From contig JAQVHS010000006.1 in the NCBI GenBank assembly GCA_028696075.1, positions 1-64,000 on the forward strand: a stretch of 64,000 nt of DNA. Direction: 5' to 3'. Of the stretch, positions 17,214 through 25,523 are shown in pieces; positions within the stretch are counted from its first letter, which is position 1, and each line of letters starts with the position of its first letter. The position numbers and the translations under genes were made by a program. The DNA is from Candidatus Gastranaerophilales bacterium (lineage in GTDB: Bacteria > Cyanobacteriota > Vampirovibrionia > Gastranaerophilales > JAILCC01). A model generated the notes under the pieces. It saw nothing but the letters and a program-made list of their open reading frames with translations, was not told the DNA's origin and ran no database searches.

Positions 17214-17969
17214 ATGGAAATATTAAATTTTGATCGTATAAAGGGGGCTTTTCCGAAAGATAGCTTGCTAAAAGTGCCTAACTTTATACAAAACGCAATT
17301 AATTATGGAGATGAAGTAATAAAATATCCTGAAAAAGTTCTTCAGAATTTTTTGGGAATAAAAGAGCTAAAAATAAGACGTAACGATGTTTTGTTTGATA
17401 TAACAGGCAAAATAAATGCAAAGAAAAATGATTTGGGCTATATTAACACCAAAAACATTGAAGAAACCTTCGTAAAATTTAATACTTACGGATTAATGGA
17501 TATAGATATTTCGAAGGCATTAAAACAGTCTGAAATTTTTATTGTTGATATTACTAAAGACCTACATCTTTTGGATATAACACCTGAAGAGATGATTAAA
17601 TCAATCAAACTATCAGTTTTGACAAGTACAGATAAGTTAAAAGTCTTGTCGTATGAGCATCAAGGCTTAATGATATTACCAAGAGGCAAAACAATTAAAG
17701 GGTCTATCTGTTTTTATAACAAAGGCATTGAACTTTGTAGTTCTAAGTCTTCTTCAAGGTATACATCTATTATTGGTGAGGATTTTGTACAAAATGCTAA
17801 CAATATTTTACGTTGCGAGAGACATATTTATGATAAAGCCACCATGCGTAAGGCTTTCAATCTACCTAAGAGTGATTCTAAAATTTATTTGCAAAAAATA
17901 ATTAACAGTCAATCTAACCCTATTTATGAAACAATACAAAATTTTACTCAAGGAAAGGAGCTTTTTTAA
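17214..17969 (+). CDS. Rolling-circle-type replication protein (phage G2P/X-like)
   Basis: 251 residues. The C-terminal half has YNKGIELCS and ILRCERHIYDKATMRKAFNL, matching the conserved strand and Leu-Arg-x-Glu segment of the phage/plasmid replication protein gpII/X family. Those proteins nick DNA to start rolling-circle replication. A nicking tyrosine cannot be pinned down by eye. GAGGT precedes the ATG. It heads a three-gene run with overlaps (TAATG with the next gene), which looks like the replication module of the excised circular element. It could also serve as the relaxase for mobilisation. Confidence 0.6.
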   Translation: MEILNFDRIKGAFPKDSLLKVPNFIQNAINYGDEVIKYPEKVLQNFLGIKELKIRRNDVLFDITGKINAKKNDLGYINTKNIEETFVKFNTYGLMDIDISKALKQSEIFIVDITKDLHLLDITPEEMIKSIKLSVLTSTDKLKVLSYEHQGLMILPRGKTIKGSICFYNKGIELCSSKSSSRYTSIIGEDFVQNANNILRCERHIYDKATMRKAFNLPKSDSKIYLQKIINSQSNPIYETIQNFTQGKELF

Positions 17970-18232
17970 TGAAAATCAATACAATATCAAAACTAATAAA
18001 AGCAGAAGGTATTTTAAGAATATGCGAAAACCATAATTATGATTTAGATTTAGTCAAAGACTTTATCAGAGTCCAATGTTCATTTGACAACTCTAAAGAC
18101 ATAACAAAAATAATGCGTGAAATAAAAGCTATTATTAAAGAGGATTTAATAAATAATCTCGAATATCCACGTTATAAAGCAGTTTACAATAAATTTATAG
18201 AAAAAATAAAAGGAGAAACTAATGTTAACTAA
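17969..18232 (+). CDS. Small unknown protein in replication module
   Basis: 87 residues, helical and charged. The ATG overlaps the Rep stop (TAATG), with GGAAAGGAG upstream. Its 3' end overlaps the start of the ATPase gene by 11 bases. This packing indicates one operon with Rep and the DUF3987-like protein. No family or motif is recognised. An accessory or copy-control role is possible from position only. Confidence 0.65.
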   Translation: MKINTISKLIKAEGILRICENHNYDLDLVKDFIRVQCSFDNSKDITKIMREIKAIIKEDLINNLEYPRYKAVYNKFIEKIKGETNVN

Positions 18233-19664
18233 ATTTAAACAAAATCTAAGCTTAGATGAGGTTTTAAATAATGCCCCCATCATAATAAAAAATACAATGA
18301 ATTTTTTAGAAAAGGTACAACCTAACTTAAAAAATACAATCAAACTATCTTTAACTCTTATTAAATTTATGCAAATGGTTAATTTTAAAAGGGTTTCATT
18401 TAAAGAACTAAATAACCATCGTATCTGTAATCTTTATCTTTTAGTTTTTGCTCCTAGCGGTAGTGGTAAGGATAAGGCGTTAAAAAATTTAAACACACAT
18501 ATTTTCAGAAAAGTACTTGATGAAATAAAAAATACTTATGACGAAAAATACGAGACGGAAAAAAAAGAAATAGCTAAAAAATATATTAATAAAGAAGCCA
18601 AAGCTGAACTTAAAAAATTACGTAAACTTACCCTTGAAACTAATAGTGCGACTCCCGAAGGAATTTGTCAAGATGCAGGTTCTCTTTTAAAGGTTGATTT
18701 TGGCTCGATTTTTATAAAGATATCAGAGTTAAGCTCAATGGAGCATCATGAATGCAAGAAATTCTTGAAGATGATCATTAGTTGTTATGATGGTGATTTT
18801 GATTCAAAATCTATTAAAAGCGAACAAAGATTAGATAATATTAGTTTTTTACCTATCAGCTTTGTAGGATTGTCGGATCCAAGCGAATTTTTTACAAGCC
18901 TAAAAAATGAAATCGAAAAGATGTTTAAAACAGGTTTGGCTAGACGTGCAATTACTGTTTTTCAACCTTATTATAAAAGTTCTCCTATCCCCGATAATTA
19001 TAGAAAGCAAATAGAACTAGCCCAGTGGTTTGCAGGTGAAACATCTGATGAAGTTAAAAATATTTTTAATCAAATTCAAATAGGCTCTACGTACACTATT
19101 GAAAATGAAGCTATTGATACTGTTTTGCTTAACTATAAAAGATATGTGCAAGAAGAAGGCAATCGTGAAGATGATGATATTTTAAAAAAAGAATTTCAAA
19201 ATAGAGAGCTTAAGGTGCTTAACATTGCTTGCTTATACGCTTCTTTAAATCATCCACAAGACTTGAGAATATCTGTAGATGACGTAAATCAAGCAATTAC
19301 TACTATTCAGTTTATTTCTGATGATATGAGATTGTTCATAGAGCATAAGCCTGACAAATTCGATGAATATGATAAATTTTTTAATTTTCTTGTTAAAAAT
19401 ACAGGGAAGAGATTCTCTAAAACTATATTGATTAATAATCACCATAATGAAATAGGTATGAAAAGAAACTACTTACGAAAAAATTTTTCAGACATAATAA
19501 TTATTTTAAAAGAGATAGCAGAACTGAAAGGTTATATGCTTAAAGAGGAGTATAACCAAAAACATAATGGTCATTTCATTATTTTAGTGGAAGAAACTAT
19601 CACCGAAGATAAAAAAGATTTTAAACTTTTAAATGGTAATGTCATTGAAAATGCTTTAGAATAA
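18222..19664 (+). CDS. DUF3987-like P-loop replication ATPase
   Basis: 480 residues. A Walker A motif at about 78-85 (APSGSGKDKAL) follows a strand (NLYLLVF), the arrangement of DUF3987/primase-associated proteins of plasmids and integrative elements. A central block (FGSIFIKISELSSMEHHECK, then KFLKMIISCYDGDF) provides the acidic Walker-B-like strand. The C-terminal 90 residues look like a helical DNA-binding domain. These proteins are thought to be replicative helicase-like ATPases. GGAG precedes the ATG. It is last in the Rep operon and closed by the terminator at 19692. Confidence 0.65.
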   Translation: MLTKFKQNLSLDEVLNNAPIIIKNTMNFLEKVQPNLKNTIKLSLTLIKFMQMVNFKRVSFKELNNHRICNLYLLVFAPSGSGKDKALKNLNTHIFRKVLDEIKNTYDEKYETEKKEIAKKYINKEAKAELKKLRKLTLETNSATPEGICQDAGSLLKVDFGSIFIKISELSSMEHHECKKFLKMIISCYDGDFDSKSIKSEQRLDNISFLPISFVGLSDPSEFFTSLKNEIEKMFKTGLARRAITVFQPYYKSSPIPDNYRKQIELAQWFAGETSDEVKNIFNQIQIGSTYTIENEAIDTVLLNYKRYVQEEGNREDDDILKKEFQNRELKVLNIACLYASLNHPQDLRISVDDVNQAITTIQFISDDMRLFIEHKPDKFDEYDKFFNFLVKNTGKRFSKTILINNHHNEIGMKRNYLRKNFSDIIIILKEIAELKGYMLKEEYNQKHNGHFIILVEETITEDKKDFKLLNGNVIENALE

Positions 19665-19691
19665 AGAACTTTTATAACTTTTAGAACTTTT

Positions 19692-19719
19692 AACCTTATT
19701 TTTTCAAATAAGGTTTTTT
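19692..19719 (+). terminator. Terminator after the replication module
   Basis: AACCTTATTT (19692-19701) pairs with AAATAAGGTT (19706-19715) and is followed by more T. Confidence 0.88.
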
Positions 19720-19855
19720 GTTTGGGATAATTTGTATATAAAGCATTTTACACTGCTGTTAAATAGCTAACAAACAGCCTTTACGAAGCTCTATGCATTC
19801 GTTTAACGACTATAGAAAATTTAATCAAAACCTTATATTAAAATAAAGGAGCAAA

Positions 19856-20116
19856 ATGGATAGAAGTGATCAAATTCAAAATCAAATTAACGATGAAATA
19901 GCAAGGTATAAAAGTAAAATAGCAATGCTTAGAAGACAGCTATCTCAAGCTAAAGACGCTGAGAAAAAAGAGCATGAAAATAAACGTAATAGGGAAAAAC
20001 TAGAGCGTGAAAGAGAAGAAAATAGATTTCAAAATCAACTGACCTATAAGCTAAAAACCAATGAAACCATGAGCAATAAAGATCTTATAGAACGACTAAT
20101 ACAGTTAACAAAATAG
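19856..20116 (+). CDS. Small coiled-coil protein
   Basis: 86 residues, highly charged and almost fully helical (KSKIAMLRRQLSQAKDAEKK followed by Arg/Glu-rich sequence). A good AAAGGAG precedes the ATG. Such short coiled-coil ORFs are common in plasmids and phages, and no function is evident. Its stop lies inside the stem of the following bidirectional terminator. Confidence 0.65.
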   Translation: MDRSDQIQNQINDEIARYKSKIAMLRRQLSQAKDAEKKEHENKRNREKLEREREENRFQNQLTYKLKTNETMSNKDLIERLIQLTK

Positions 20117-20144
20117 GGTTGGAATTTAAACTCCAACCCTATTT
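20111..20144. terminator. Bidirectional terminator between convergent genes
   Basis: A perfect 13-bp stem (20111-20123 with 20132-20144, core GGGTTGGA/TCCAACCC) has flanking A and T tracts. It serves the coiled-coil gene on plus and the M48 peptidase gene on minus. Confidence 0.9.
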
Positions 20145-20167
20145 CATTTCTTCCCAAGATTATAATT

Positions 20168-20890
20168 TTAATCCCAAAATCTGGGTTTCTTTGCATCTTG
20201 TTTAGCAATTGACTTTCCTTCGCTAACTAAGAAGTTCCTATAGTATTGATTATTAAGAGCATAACTGCTGGAAAGATACTGAGGATAATTTCTTTTTATA
20301 TAAAGATATACGGAAATCATTTTCTTTGATGTTTGAGTTGTTCTTAGGTACCAATCAGTACGTTTTTGTCCATTTGACTTGTTAATTATTGTAATCAAGG
20401 CAACAGGGTTGTAACCTGCCTTAACCATATAATCAACGGCTTTTTTATCCATATTACGGTCTGTTCTTTTAGCGTTAAAAAAGAAAAAGTCGTTTAAAAA
20501 GTATCTGAAATACCCCGAAATTAAACCCTGATAAGAATCTACTCCATGTGCTATTTCATGTGCTAAAATTGCGGCTAGTTCGTCTTCATTATCGATATAT
20601 GGCACTTGATCTAAACAAACACTTACTTCCCGATAATGATACAACTTGTTGTCAACCGACATCGAATGCTGTTTGTAATTAATTGGAATAGGAACAATCC
20701 CCCTATTACTCCAATGAGAATCAAAATTCATTCTCTCTGAAATATTGTTTGCATTTAAAATTTTAAATCCAACCCTTGTTGCATCCTCCGTAATCCTGTT
20801 GTACTTTGTCAAATCAATTTCCTGAGCAAATACCTGATTGCTTAAGATAAGTACTGACAATAACAGCAATAAACCCATAATCTTTTTCAT
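20168..20890 (-). CDS. Secreted M48-type zinc peptidase
   Basis: 240 residues. A signal peptide (MKKIMGLLLLLSVLILSNQV, cut near FAQ) predicts export. HEIAH at 111-115 is the gluzincin zinc motif. The helix that should give the third ligand reads MDKKAVDYMVKAGYNP, matching the M48 ExxAD pattern with Asp in place of Glu. That could alter or weaken zinc binding. Compact single-domain M48 proteins of this kind are periplasmic or outer-membrane proteases (BepA/LoiP relatives). Within the element it may act on the envelope or on entry of other DNA. That role is speculative. Confidence 0.75.
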   Translation of the reverse strand: MKKIMGLLLLLSVLILSNQVFAQEIDLTKYNRITEDATRVGFKILNANNISERMNFDSHWSNRGIVPIPINYKQHSMSVDNKLYHYREVSVCLDQVPYIDNEDELAAILAHEIAHGVDSYQGLISGYFRYFLNDFFFFNAKRTDRNMDKKAVDYMVKAGYNPVALITIINKSNGQKRTDWYLRTTQTSKKMISVYLYIKRNYPQYLSSSYALNNQYYRNFLVSEGKSIAKQDAKKPRFWD

Positions 20891-21084
20891 AAACTTTCTC
20901 CTTTCGAAACACTTTCGATATATCCATACATGTATTACATTTCTATAAAATGTAAAAATAATAATGAGTATAACATAAAGCGATTTTAAAAATCAACATA
21001 TGTTTCGTGTTTTTTAAAAACAAGAAACATGGTGGGTTATAAATGCGTCATATATAAGGTATTTTGATTAAAAAGGTAAAATAT

Positions 21085-21420
21085 ATGATATACGACGACA
21101 AAAAATTCATAGGAACAGTTATCAGAAATGCAAGGAAAAAAGCAAATTTAAGGCAAACCGAACTTGCGGAAAAAGTTGGTATGTCTGATAAAAACCTTGG
21201 TAACATTGAAAATGGTAAACAATTTCCTCAAGTAAATAATTTTTTAAGGTTATTAGAGGTTTTAAATTTATCAGTGGAAGACTTTGGTGTAAAAATATCT
21301 ACCATAGAAGACCAACCAAAAGAGCAACTAATAAAGGAAGCCTTATTATCAAATCCCGAAGACATTCAAATTTACTCAGAAATAATATCTTTTACCAAAA
21401 AACTTATGTTTAAAAAATAA
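21085..21420 (+). CDS. Xre-family transcriptional regulator
   Basis: 111 residues from the ATG at 21085 (AAAGG upstream); the frame also opens at a TTG at 21064. The N-terminal helix-turn-helix is clear (VIRNARKKANLRQTELAEKV, then GMSDKNLGNIENG). A short helical C-terminal part probably dimerises. It is transcribed away from the M48 gene and towards the AbiE pair, so it may be the element's second repressor. Confidence 0.85.
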   Translation: MIYDDKKFIGTVIRNARKKANLRQTELAEKVGMSDKNLGNIENGKQFPQVNNFLRLLEVLNLSVEDFGVKISTIEDQPKEQLIKEALLSNPEDIQIYSEIISFTKKLMFKK

Positions 21421-21541
21421 GCAGTTTACCGACAAAATTTTATAAATTTAAAATGTTCCTTTTTATTATATAGTTTTATAAAAAGAAAAGGCTTGGTAAA
21501 ACTATAGGTATTTATATAATAAAATTGTAAAACATAGGTTT

Positions 21542-22477
21542 TTATTTTAATTTTACAATTTCTACCTTCATTTTTTCAATAATTTCATCAAATGCTAGTG
21601 GATTTTTATAAAGTTCTTTATCATTTGTATAACCTTTTTTGAGAGATTTAAAAAAGGTATCATCGGGATTTATTGCAATATGGTTTAATAATTCACTTAA
21701 ATATATTGGCTTTAAACTAAAATATTTTTGTCCTATTTGATTTATATCATTAACTATTAAATTTAATTTCTCTTTATTTTCAAGCAATAACTGTATTTCA
21801 GAACTTTTTAAAAGCTCATAAATATCATAATAATGACGAGTTTTATTTACTAAAGTTTTTCCATTATCTTTATCATAAATTTCTTTGAGTGCAAAAAGTT
21901 TTTCAACAAAAATTCTTTCTAAGGATAAAACATTTATTAAAAAAGGTTTTGTATCATAATCATTGAGCTTTAAATGTACAAGTTTTTCAACATAAGAAGT
22001 TATAAATTTCTTTTCAATTTCCGGATAAATTCCACCACGATAACCAGGTTCTAGTAAAATTTCTTTACCTATCGCATTAGAAAAAGATGCAATAGTTGTT
22101 GGAAATTCGTAGTGAAAAGCACCATGTAACGTAGAGCGATCGTTTTTAATTGGTTTATAGGATAAAAATTCTAATGTTGAAGCAAATTTTCGAAGTGCTT
22201 TTAGTCTTTTTTCTTTTTGAGTTTTAGACTTTGTTTGTTCTGTTTCAATTATTAATAAGTCTATATCTTCTGAAAAACGCTCTATTAAATCATAGGCTTT
22301 TGCAAGACAAGTGCCACCTTTGAAAACTATTTCATCTGCAAAAATTGATTTTGCAAGGTTTTTTAGCAAATAAGTAACCCAATAATCTTTTTCAATAACA
22401 AATTCGCCTAAACCTACTTGTTTAGAGGCTTCTTGTATAAAATATTTAAAATCTTCATGCTGATGTAATTGCTTCAT
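21542..22477 (-). CDS. abiEii: AbiEii-type nucleotidyltransferase toxin
   Basis: 311 residues. The polymerase-beta-like nucleotidyltransferase core is visible: EKDYWVTYLL, then FKGGTCLAKAY (GG[ST] motif near 53-56) and SEDIDLLI (Asp71 and Asp73). AbiEii toxins modify tRNAs with nucleotides and arrest growth during phage infection. The start at 22477 (MKQLHQHEDF) directly follows the antitoxin stop (TAAAATG). An ATG at 22510 would overlap the antitoxin gene by 32 bases and has no ribosome site. It is paired with the AbiEi-like gene upstream. Confidence 0.85.
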   Translation of the reverse strand: MKQLHQHEDFKYFIQEASKQVGLGEFVIEKDYWVTYLLKNLAKSIFADEIVFKGGTCLAKAYDLIERFSEDIDLLIIETEQTKSKTQKEKRLKALRKFASTLEFLSYKPIKNDRSTLHGAFHYEFPTTIASFSNAIGKEILLEPGYRGGIYPEIEKKFITSYVEKLVHLKLNDYDTKPFLINVLSLERIFVEKLFALKEIYDKDNGKTLVNKTRHYYDIYELLKSSEIQLLLENKEKLNLIVNDINQIGQKYFSLKPIYLSELLNHIAINPDDTFFKSLKKGYTNDKELYKNPLAFDEIIEKMKVEIVKLK

Positions 22478-22478
22478 T

Positions 22479-23192
22479 TTATCTTTCAGGTTTAATTTGC
22501 CATTCTTCATAAAATTTTAACGAGTTTCCTGTATTCAAATATATCATAGAAGTTGGATTTATAGATTTTTTAAGTTTTAGCAAAAGTTTTTTATCAACGT
22601 CAAATTCTTGAGCAATTGCACCGATAAGAGACTTTACTCTAGGTGGTTCAAAAATGGCTGATTTTAAAAGTGAAGTCAAATTAGCTTTGTTTTCTTTTAT
22701 CAATTTTTTAATTTGTAATATGCTTTTTTCAACTGTAGTATCTGGAATTTTTTTTATATCAATTATTGCATCTAAAATTATTCGCTCTATTGCCCCACCA
22801 TCAATAGGCTTTTTTCTGTTTAAATACTTTATATTTTCATAACTTCTTGCTATTGCATCGCAAGAGATCGTAATATTATTTGCTACTTGTGTTGTGAAGC
22901 CTAATTGATTATATGCATTCATGCCTGAAATACAATAAAAAGAACTTTTATCTTTGATTTTAGCTATAGCAAAATTAATTTTATCAAAAGAAGTTTCACC
23001 TAAAATGGTTTGCTTTGCGCAATAATAATAACCTCGTTTAATACGTTTTATAACATTTGTTTTATGCAATGTGCTAAAAGCTTTTAGCACATTTAGCTTT
23101 GGCATGTTTTTAAAATCAACAATAGTCCAAATTTTGTCATAATTTTCTTCGGATAATATTTTTTTTTCTATTCTTACTTTTACTGATTTCAT
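22479..23192 (-). CDS. abiEi: AbiEi/DUF6088-like antitoxin
   Basis: 237 residues. The N-terminal winged helix (DFKNMPKLNVLKAFSTLHKT, then a basic IKRIKRGYYYC wing) and the following SSFYCISGMNAYNQLGFTTQ block match the AbiEi antitoxin/DUF6088 family. These bind their own promoter and neutralise AbiEii by a mechanism that does not need direct contact. The gene directly precedes the toxin gene. Inverted repeats at 23290-23333 and 23365-23388 lie upstream and could be operators. Confidence 0.8.
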   Translation of the reverse strand: MKSVKVRIEKKILSEENYDKIWTIVDFKNMPKLNVLKAFSTLHKTNVIKRIKRGYYYCAKQTILGETSFDKINFAIAKIKDKSSFYCISGMNAYNQLGFTTQVANNITISCDAIARSYENIKYLNRKKPIDGGAIERIILDAIIDIKKIPDTTVEKSILQIKKLIKENKANLTSLLKSAIFEPPRVKSLIGAIAQEFDVDKKLLLKLKKSINPTSMIYLNTGNSLKFYEEWQIKPER

Positions 23193-23289
23193 CTTTTATT
23201 CTCCTACTTTTAGTATAATCTATTTTTATATTTTTTCAAGTATTTACAAGTAAATTATTGAAATATTTTTAGCAAACGTCTTGATTTTT

Positions 23290-23333
23290 GAGAAAAGTGT
23301 ACATAAAATTAAAGTACAAATACACCTTTTCTC
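23290..23333. promoter_or_regulatory. Long inverted repeat upstream of abiEi and resolvase
   Basis: GAGAAAAGTGTA (23290-23301) faces TACACCTTTTCTC (23321-23333), a 12-bp arm with one bulge. It lies in the divergent region between the AbiE antitoxin and the resolvase gene. It could be an AbiEi operator, a resolvase site or a terminator. Confidence 0.4.
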
Positions 23334-23364
23334 TTTATACATAAGGGTTGTGGGCATATAAAAA

Positions 23365-23388
23365 GGTTAATCATTAGATTGATTAGCC
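23365..23388. promoter_or_regulatory. Second inverted repeat, resolvase upstream region
   Basis: GGTTAATCA and TGATTAGCC form a 9-bp stem (one G-U pair) around TTAGAT, 65 bases before the resolvase start. It is a candidate binding site for the resolvase or a regulator. Confidence 0.35.
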
Positions 23389-23452
23389 ATTTTGACACAT
23401 GGGAAATCAATAATTTAGAAAGAATAATGAAATAAAATGAAAGGAGTTTGCT

Positions 23453-24067
23453 ATGATTTATGGTTATTTAAGAGTTAGCACCTATTTGCAAGATACTCAA
23501 AAAAATAAAATGGGGGTTTTGAATTTTGCAAATGAAAAAAAATTAGGAAATGTTGAATTCATTGAGGAAACAATTACGGGTAAGATTCATTTTAGCAAAA
23601 GAAAATTGGGAGAATTGCTACAAAAAATTAAGCCGAATGATGTTTTGATAGTGCCTGAATTATCAAGATTAGCAAGGTCAGTAAGCCAAATATTAGAAGT
23701 TATAAACTTAGCTAAAGAGAAAAAATTTACCATATACTCTTTAAAAGAAGGGTTTTCAACATCTAATGAAAACCTTACTTCTACAATAACATCGACCATA
23801 TTTGCTTTGGTTGCACAGATTGAAAGAGATTTGATTAGTCTGAGAACGAAAGAAGCGTTGATATCAAGAAAGATGAAAGGCTTGCCATTAGGCAGACCTA
23901 AAGGTAAAAAAGGCAAGTCAAAGTTGGATCCGTATAAAGATAGAATTTTAGAGCTGAATAGATTAAATGTTCCTAAAAGCAAAATAGCAAGAGAGTTTAA
24001 TACAACGGTAGCTAACTTATACAATTATCTAAAAACGATTAATTACAAAGCTCTAAAGGCAGTCTAA
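23453..24067 (+). CDS. Serine resolvase/invertase
   Basis: 204 residues, the length of the resolvase/invertase class. Catalytic Ser9 lies in YLRVSTYLQDTQ. The conserved VPELSRLARSVSQI stretch and the long E helix (ISTIFALVAQIERDLI-type) follow. A C-terminal Hin-like helix-turn-helix (NVPKSKIAREFNTTVANLYN) follows GRPKGKKG. It would resolve multimers or invert a segment in the element. AAAGGAG precedes the ATG. It leads a tightly packed run with the methylase-like and HTH genes. Confidence 0.88.
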   Translation: MIYGYLRVSTYLQDTQKNKMGVLNFANEKKLGNVEFIEETITGKIHFSKRKLGELLQKIKPNDVLIVPELSRLARSVSQILEVINLAKEKKFTIYSLKEGFSTSNENLTSTITSTIFALVAQIERDLISLRTKEALISRKMKGLPLGRPKGKKGKSKLDPYKDRILELNRLNVPKSKIAREFNTTVANLYNYLKTINYKALKAV

Positions 24068-24856
24068 ATGGATTATCTTAGAGAATTTAATAAGCTTTTG
24101 CAAGAAGTTGATTATTCAAAAAGTATTTCGCAGAAGTTTAATGATTTTTTAACAATGACCGCATATTCTATAGCCCAACCATTCTATAGAAGCGATGAGT
24201 TTGAAGATAAGTATCTTGATGTAGCAAAAAACTATAAAAAGGAGCAACACAACAATTTTAGTGAAATGTTTACAATAGTTATAGACGCACTGGAGGTGCC
24301 TCAGGATTTTTTAGGACAAATCTTTTCTACTAATGCTATGGGTGCAAGCTATACGGGGCAATTTTTTACACCTTATCATGTTTCTAAACTAATGGCAGAG
24401 ATTCTTAACGTTGATGTAAAAGAAAAGCTCAAGCATAAAAACTTTATTACACTTTCAGAACCTTGTGTTGGCTCAGGGGGTATGGTAATTGCTTTTGCAC
24501 AAACAATGCAAGAGCAAGGCTTAAACTATCAAGATAAACTATATGTCGAAGCAGTAGATATTGATGATATTTGCTATAAAATGGCATATATCCAACTTTC
24601 ATTATTAGGTATCCCCGCAAAAGTAATCAAAGGAGATAGCTTGAACTTGAAGTTTCAAGAAGTACTTTATACCCCAATGTTTTTCATTAATAGTTTTGAT
24701 TACAAGTTAAAACTAATGCAAGATGAATTAGTAGCAGGTCAAAAAATAAATAAAGAAGCTGAATTCGCAGATAAAATTATAGAAATAACTGAGGTAAAAA
24801 AAGAAAGTTTTATTGAAGAAATAAGATTGAAGGATATTCAATTGAGGTTATTTTGA
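24068..24856 (+). CDS. N6-DNA-methylase-like protein lacking the NPPY motif
   Basis: 262 residues. GQFFTP (97-102) and the SAM-binding EPCVGSGG (131-138) match type I HsdM-like N6-adenine methylases, followed by EAVDIDD and GDSLNLKF. Where (N/D)PP(Y/F) should come, the protein reads YTPMFF (201-206), so the catalytic tetrad is absent. Such degenerate methylases are frequent in plasmids and integrative elements. They may bind SAM or DNA without methylating. The ATG directly abuts the resolvase stop. There is no restriction or specificity partner. Confidence 0.7.
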   Translation: MDYLREFNKLLQEVDYSKSISQKFNDFLTMTAYSIAQPFYRSDEFEDKYLDVAKNYKKEQHNNFSEMFTIVIDALEVPQDFLGQIFSTNAMGASYTGQFFTPYHVSKLMAEILNVDVKEKLKHKNFITLSEPCVGSGGMVIAFAQTMQEQGLNYQDKLYVEAVDIDDICYKMAYIQLSLLGIPAKVIKGDSLNLKFQEVLYTPMFFINSFDYKLKLMQDELVAGQKINKEAEFADKIIEITEVKKESFIEEIRLKDIQLRLF

Positions 24857-25446
24857 TGAGAAAACTTAATATAAATAAAAGTAGTTTTGAATTGAATAAA
24901 CTAATAACTACAAGTTTTTTGTATTCTAAAATAGAGCTTTCACTATCCGCCAGATTAGTTTTAAGGTGCATAGTGGACTATTGGAATGCAGCATTAGGTT
25001 ATGCATACCCGACACAAAAAACAATAGCAAAATGCACTGGACTTAGTGAAGTAAGCGTAGGGCACGCGATAAAAGAATTGGTGCTAAAACAGTTGATAGC
25101 AATAGAAAAGCAAAGAAAAAGAAATTACTACCACTTTACCATAAGCTTCTTTGTGTATCTTGAATTAGTACCCAAAGTAACTTATGGTCATACCTTAAAG
25201 AGATTTGGTAATATTCCCCAAGTAGCTTTAGACAATAATATATTAATAAATAAAGAAAATGCTTCTTTTTTAAATTTCCAATATAGCTTCAACGAAGAAG
25301 AACATTTTGATGAGGAAACGAAAAAACAAAATGAAATAGAAAGGCTTAAAATTATTTTAGATACATTAGAAAATAAACCATCACTTTCTAAATTAGCTAA
25401 AAAACTTCAAATACAGTTGAAAGATTTACAAAAAAACGAAAATTAA
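24856..25446 (+). CDS. Helix-turn-helix replication/regulatory protein
   Basis: 196 residues. A winged helix-turn-helix of the HTH_36 type is visible (LSARLVLRCIVDYWNAALGY, then YPTQKTIAKCTGLSEVSVGH and AIKELVLKQLIAIEKQ), as in plasmid RepA-like and phage replication proteins. The ATG overlaps the methylase stop (TGATG) with GAGG upstream, so translation is coupled. The C-terminal half is acidic and then Leu/Lys-rich. It could be a replication initiator accessory or a regulator. Confidence 0.7.
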   Translation: MRKLNINKSSFELNKLITTSFLYSKIELSLSARLVLRCIVDYWNAALGYAYPTQKTIAKCTGLSEVSVGHAIKELVLKQLIAIEKQRKRNYYHFTISFFVYLELVPKVTYGHTLKRFGNIPQVALDNNILINKENASFLNFQYSFNEEEHFDEETKKQNEIERLKIILDTLENKPSLSKLAKKLQIQLKDLQKNEN

Positions 25447-25523
25447 AAAAGTTATACCTTTTTAAAAGAAAATCTTTAATAAAACTATAAGATATAAAAC
25501 TTGTTTAATGGTAGAATAAATCT

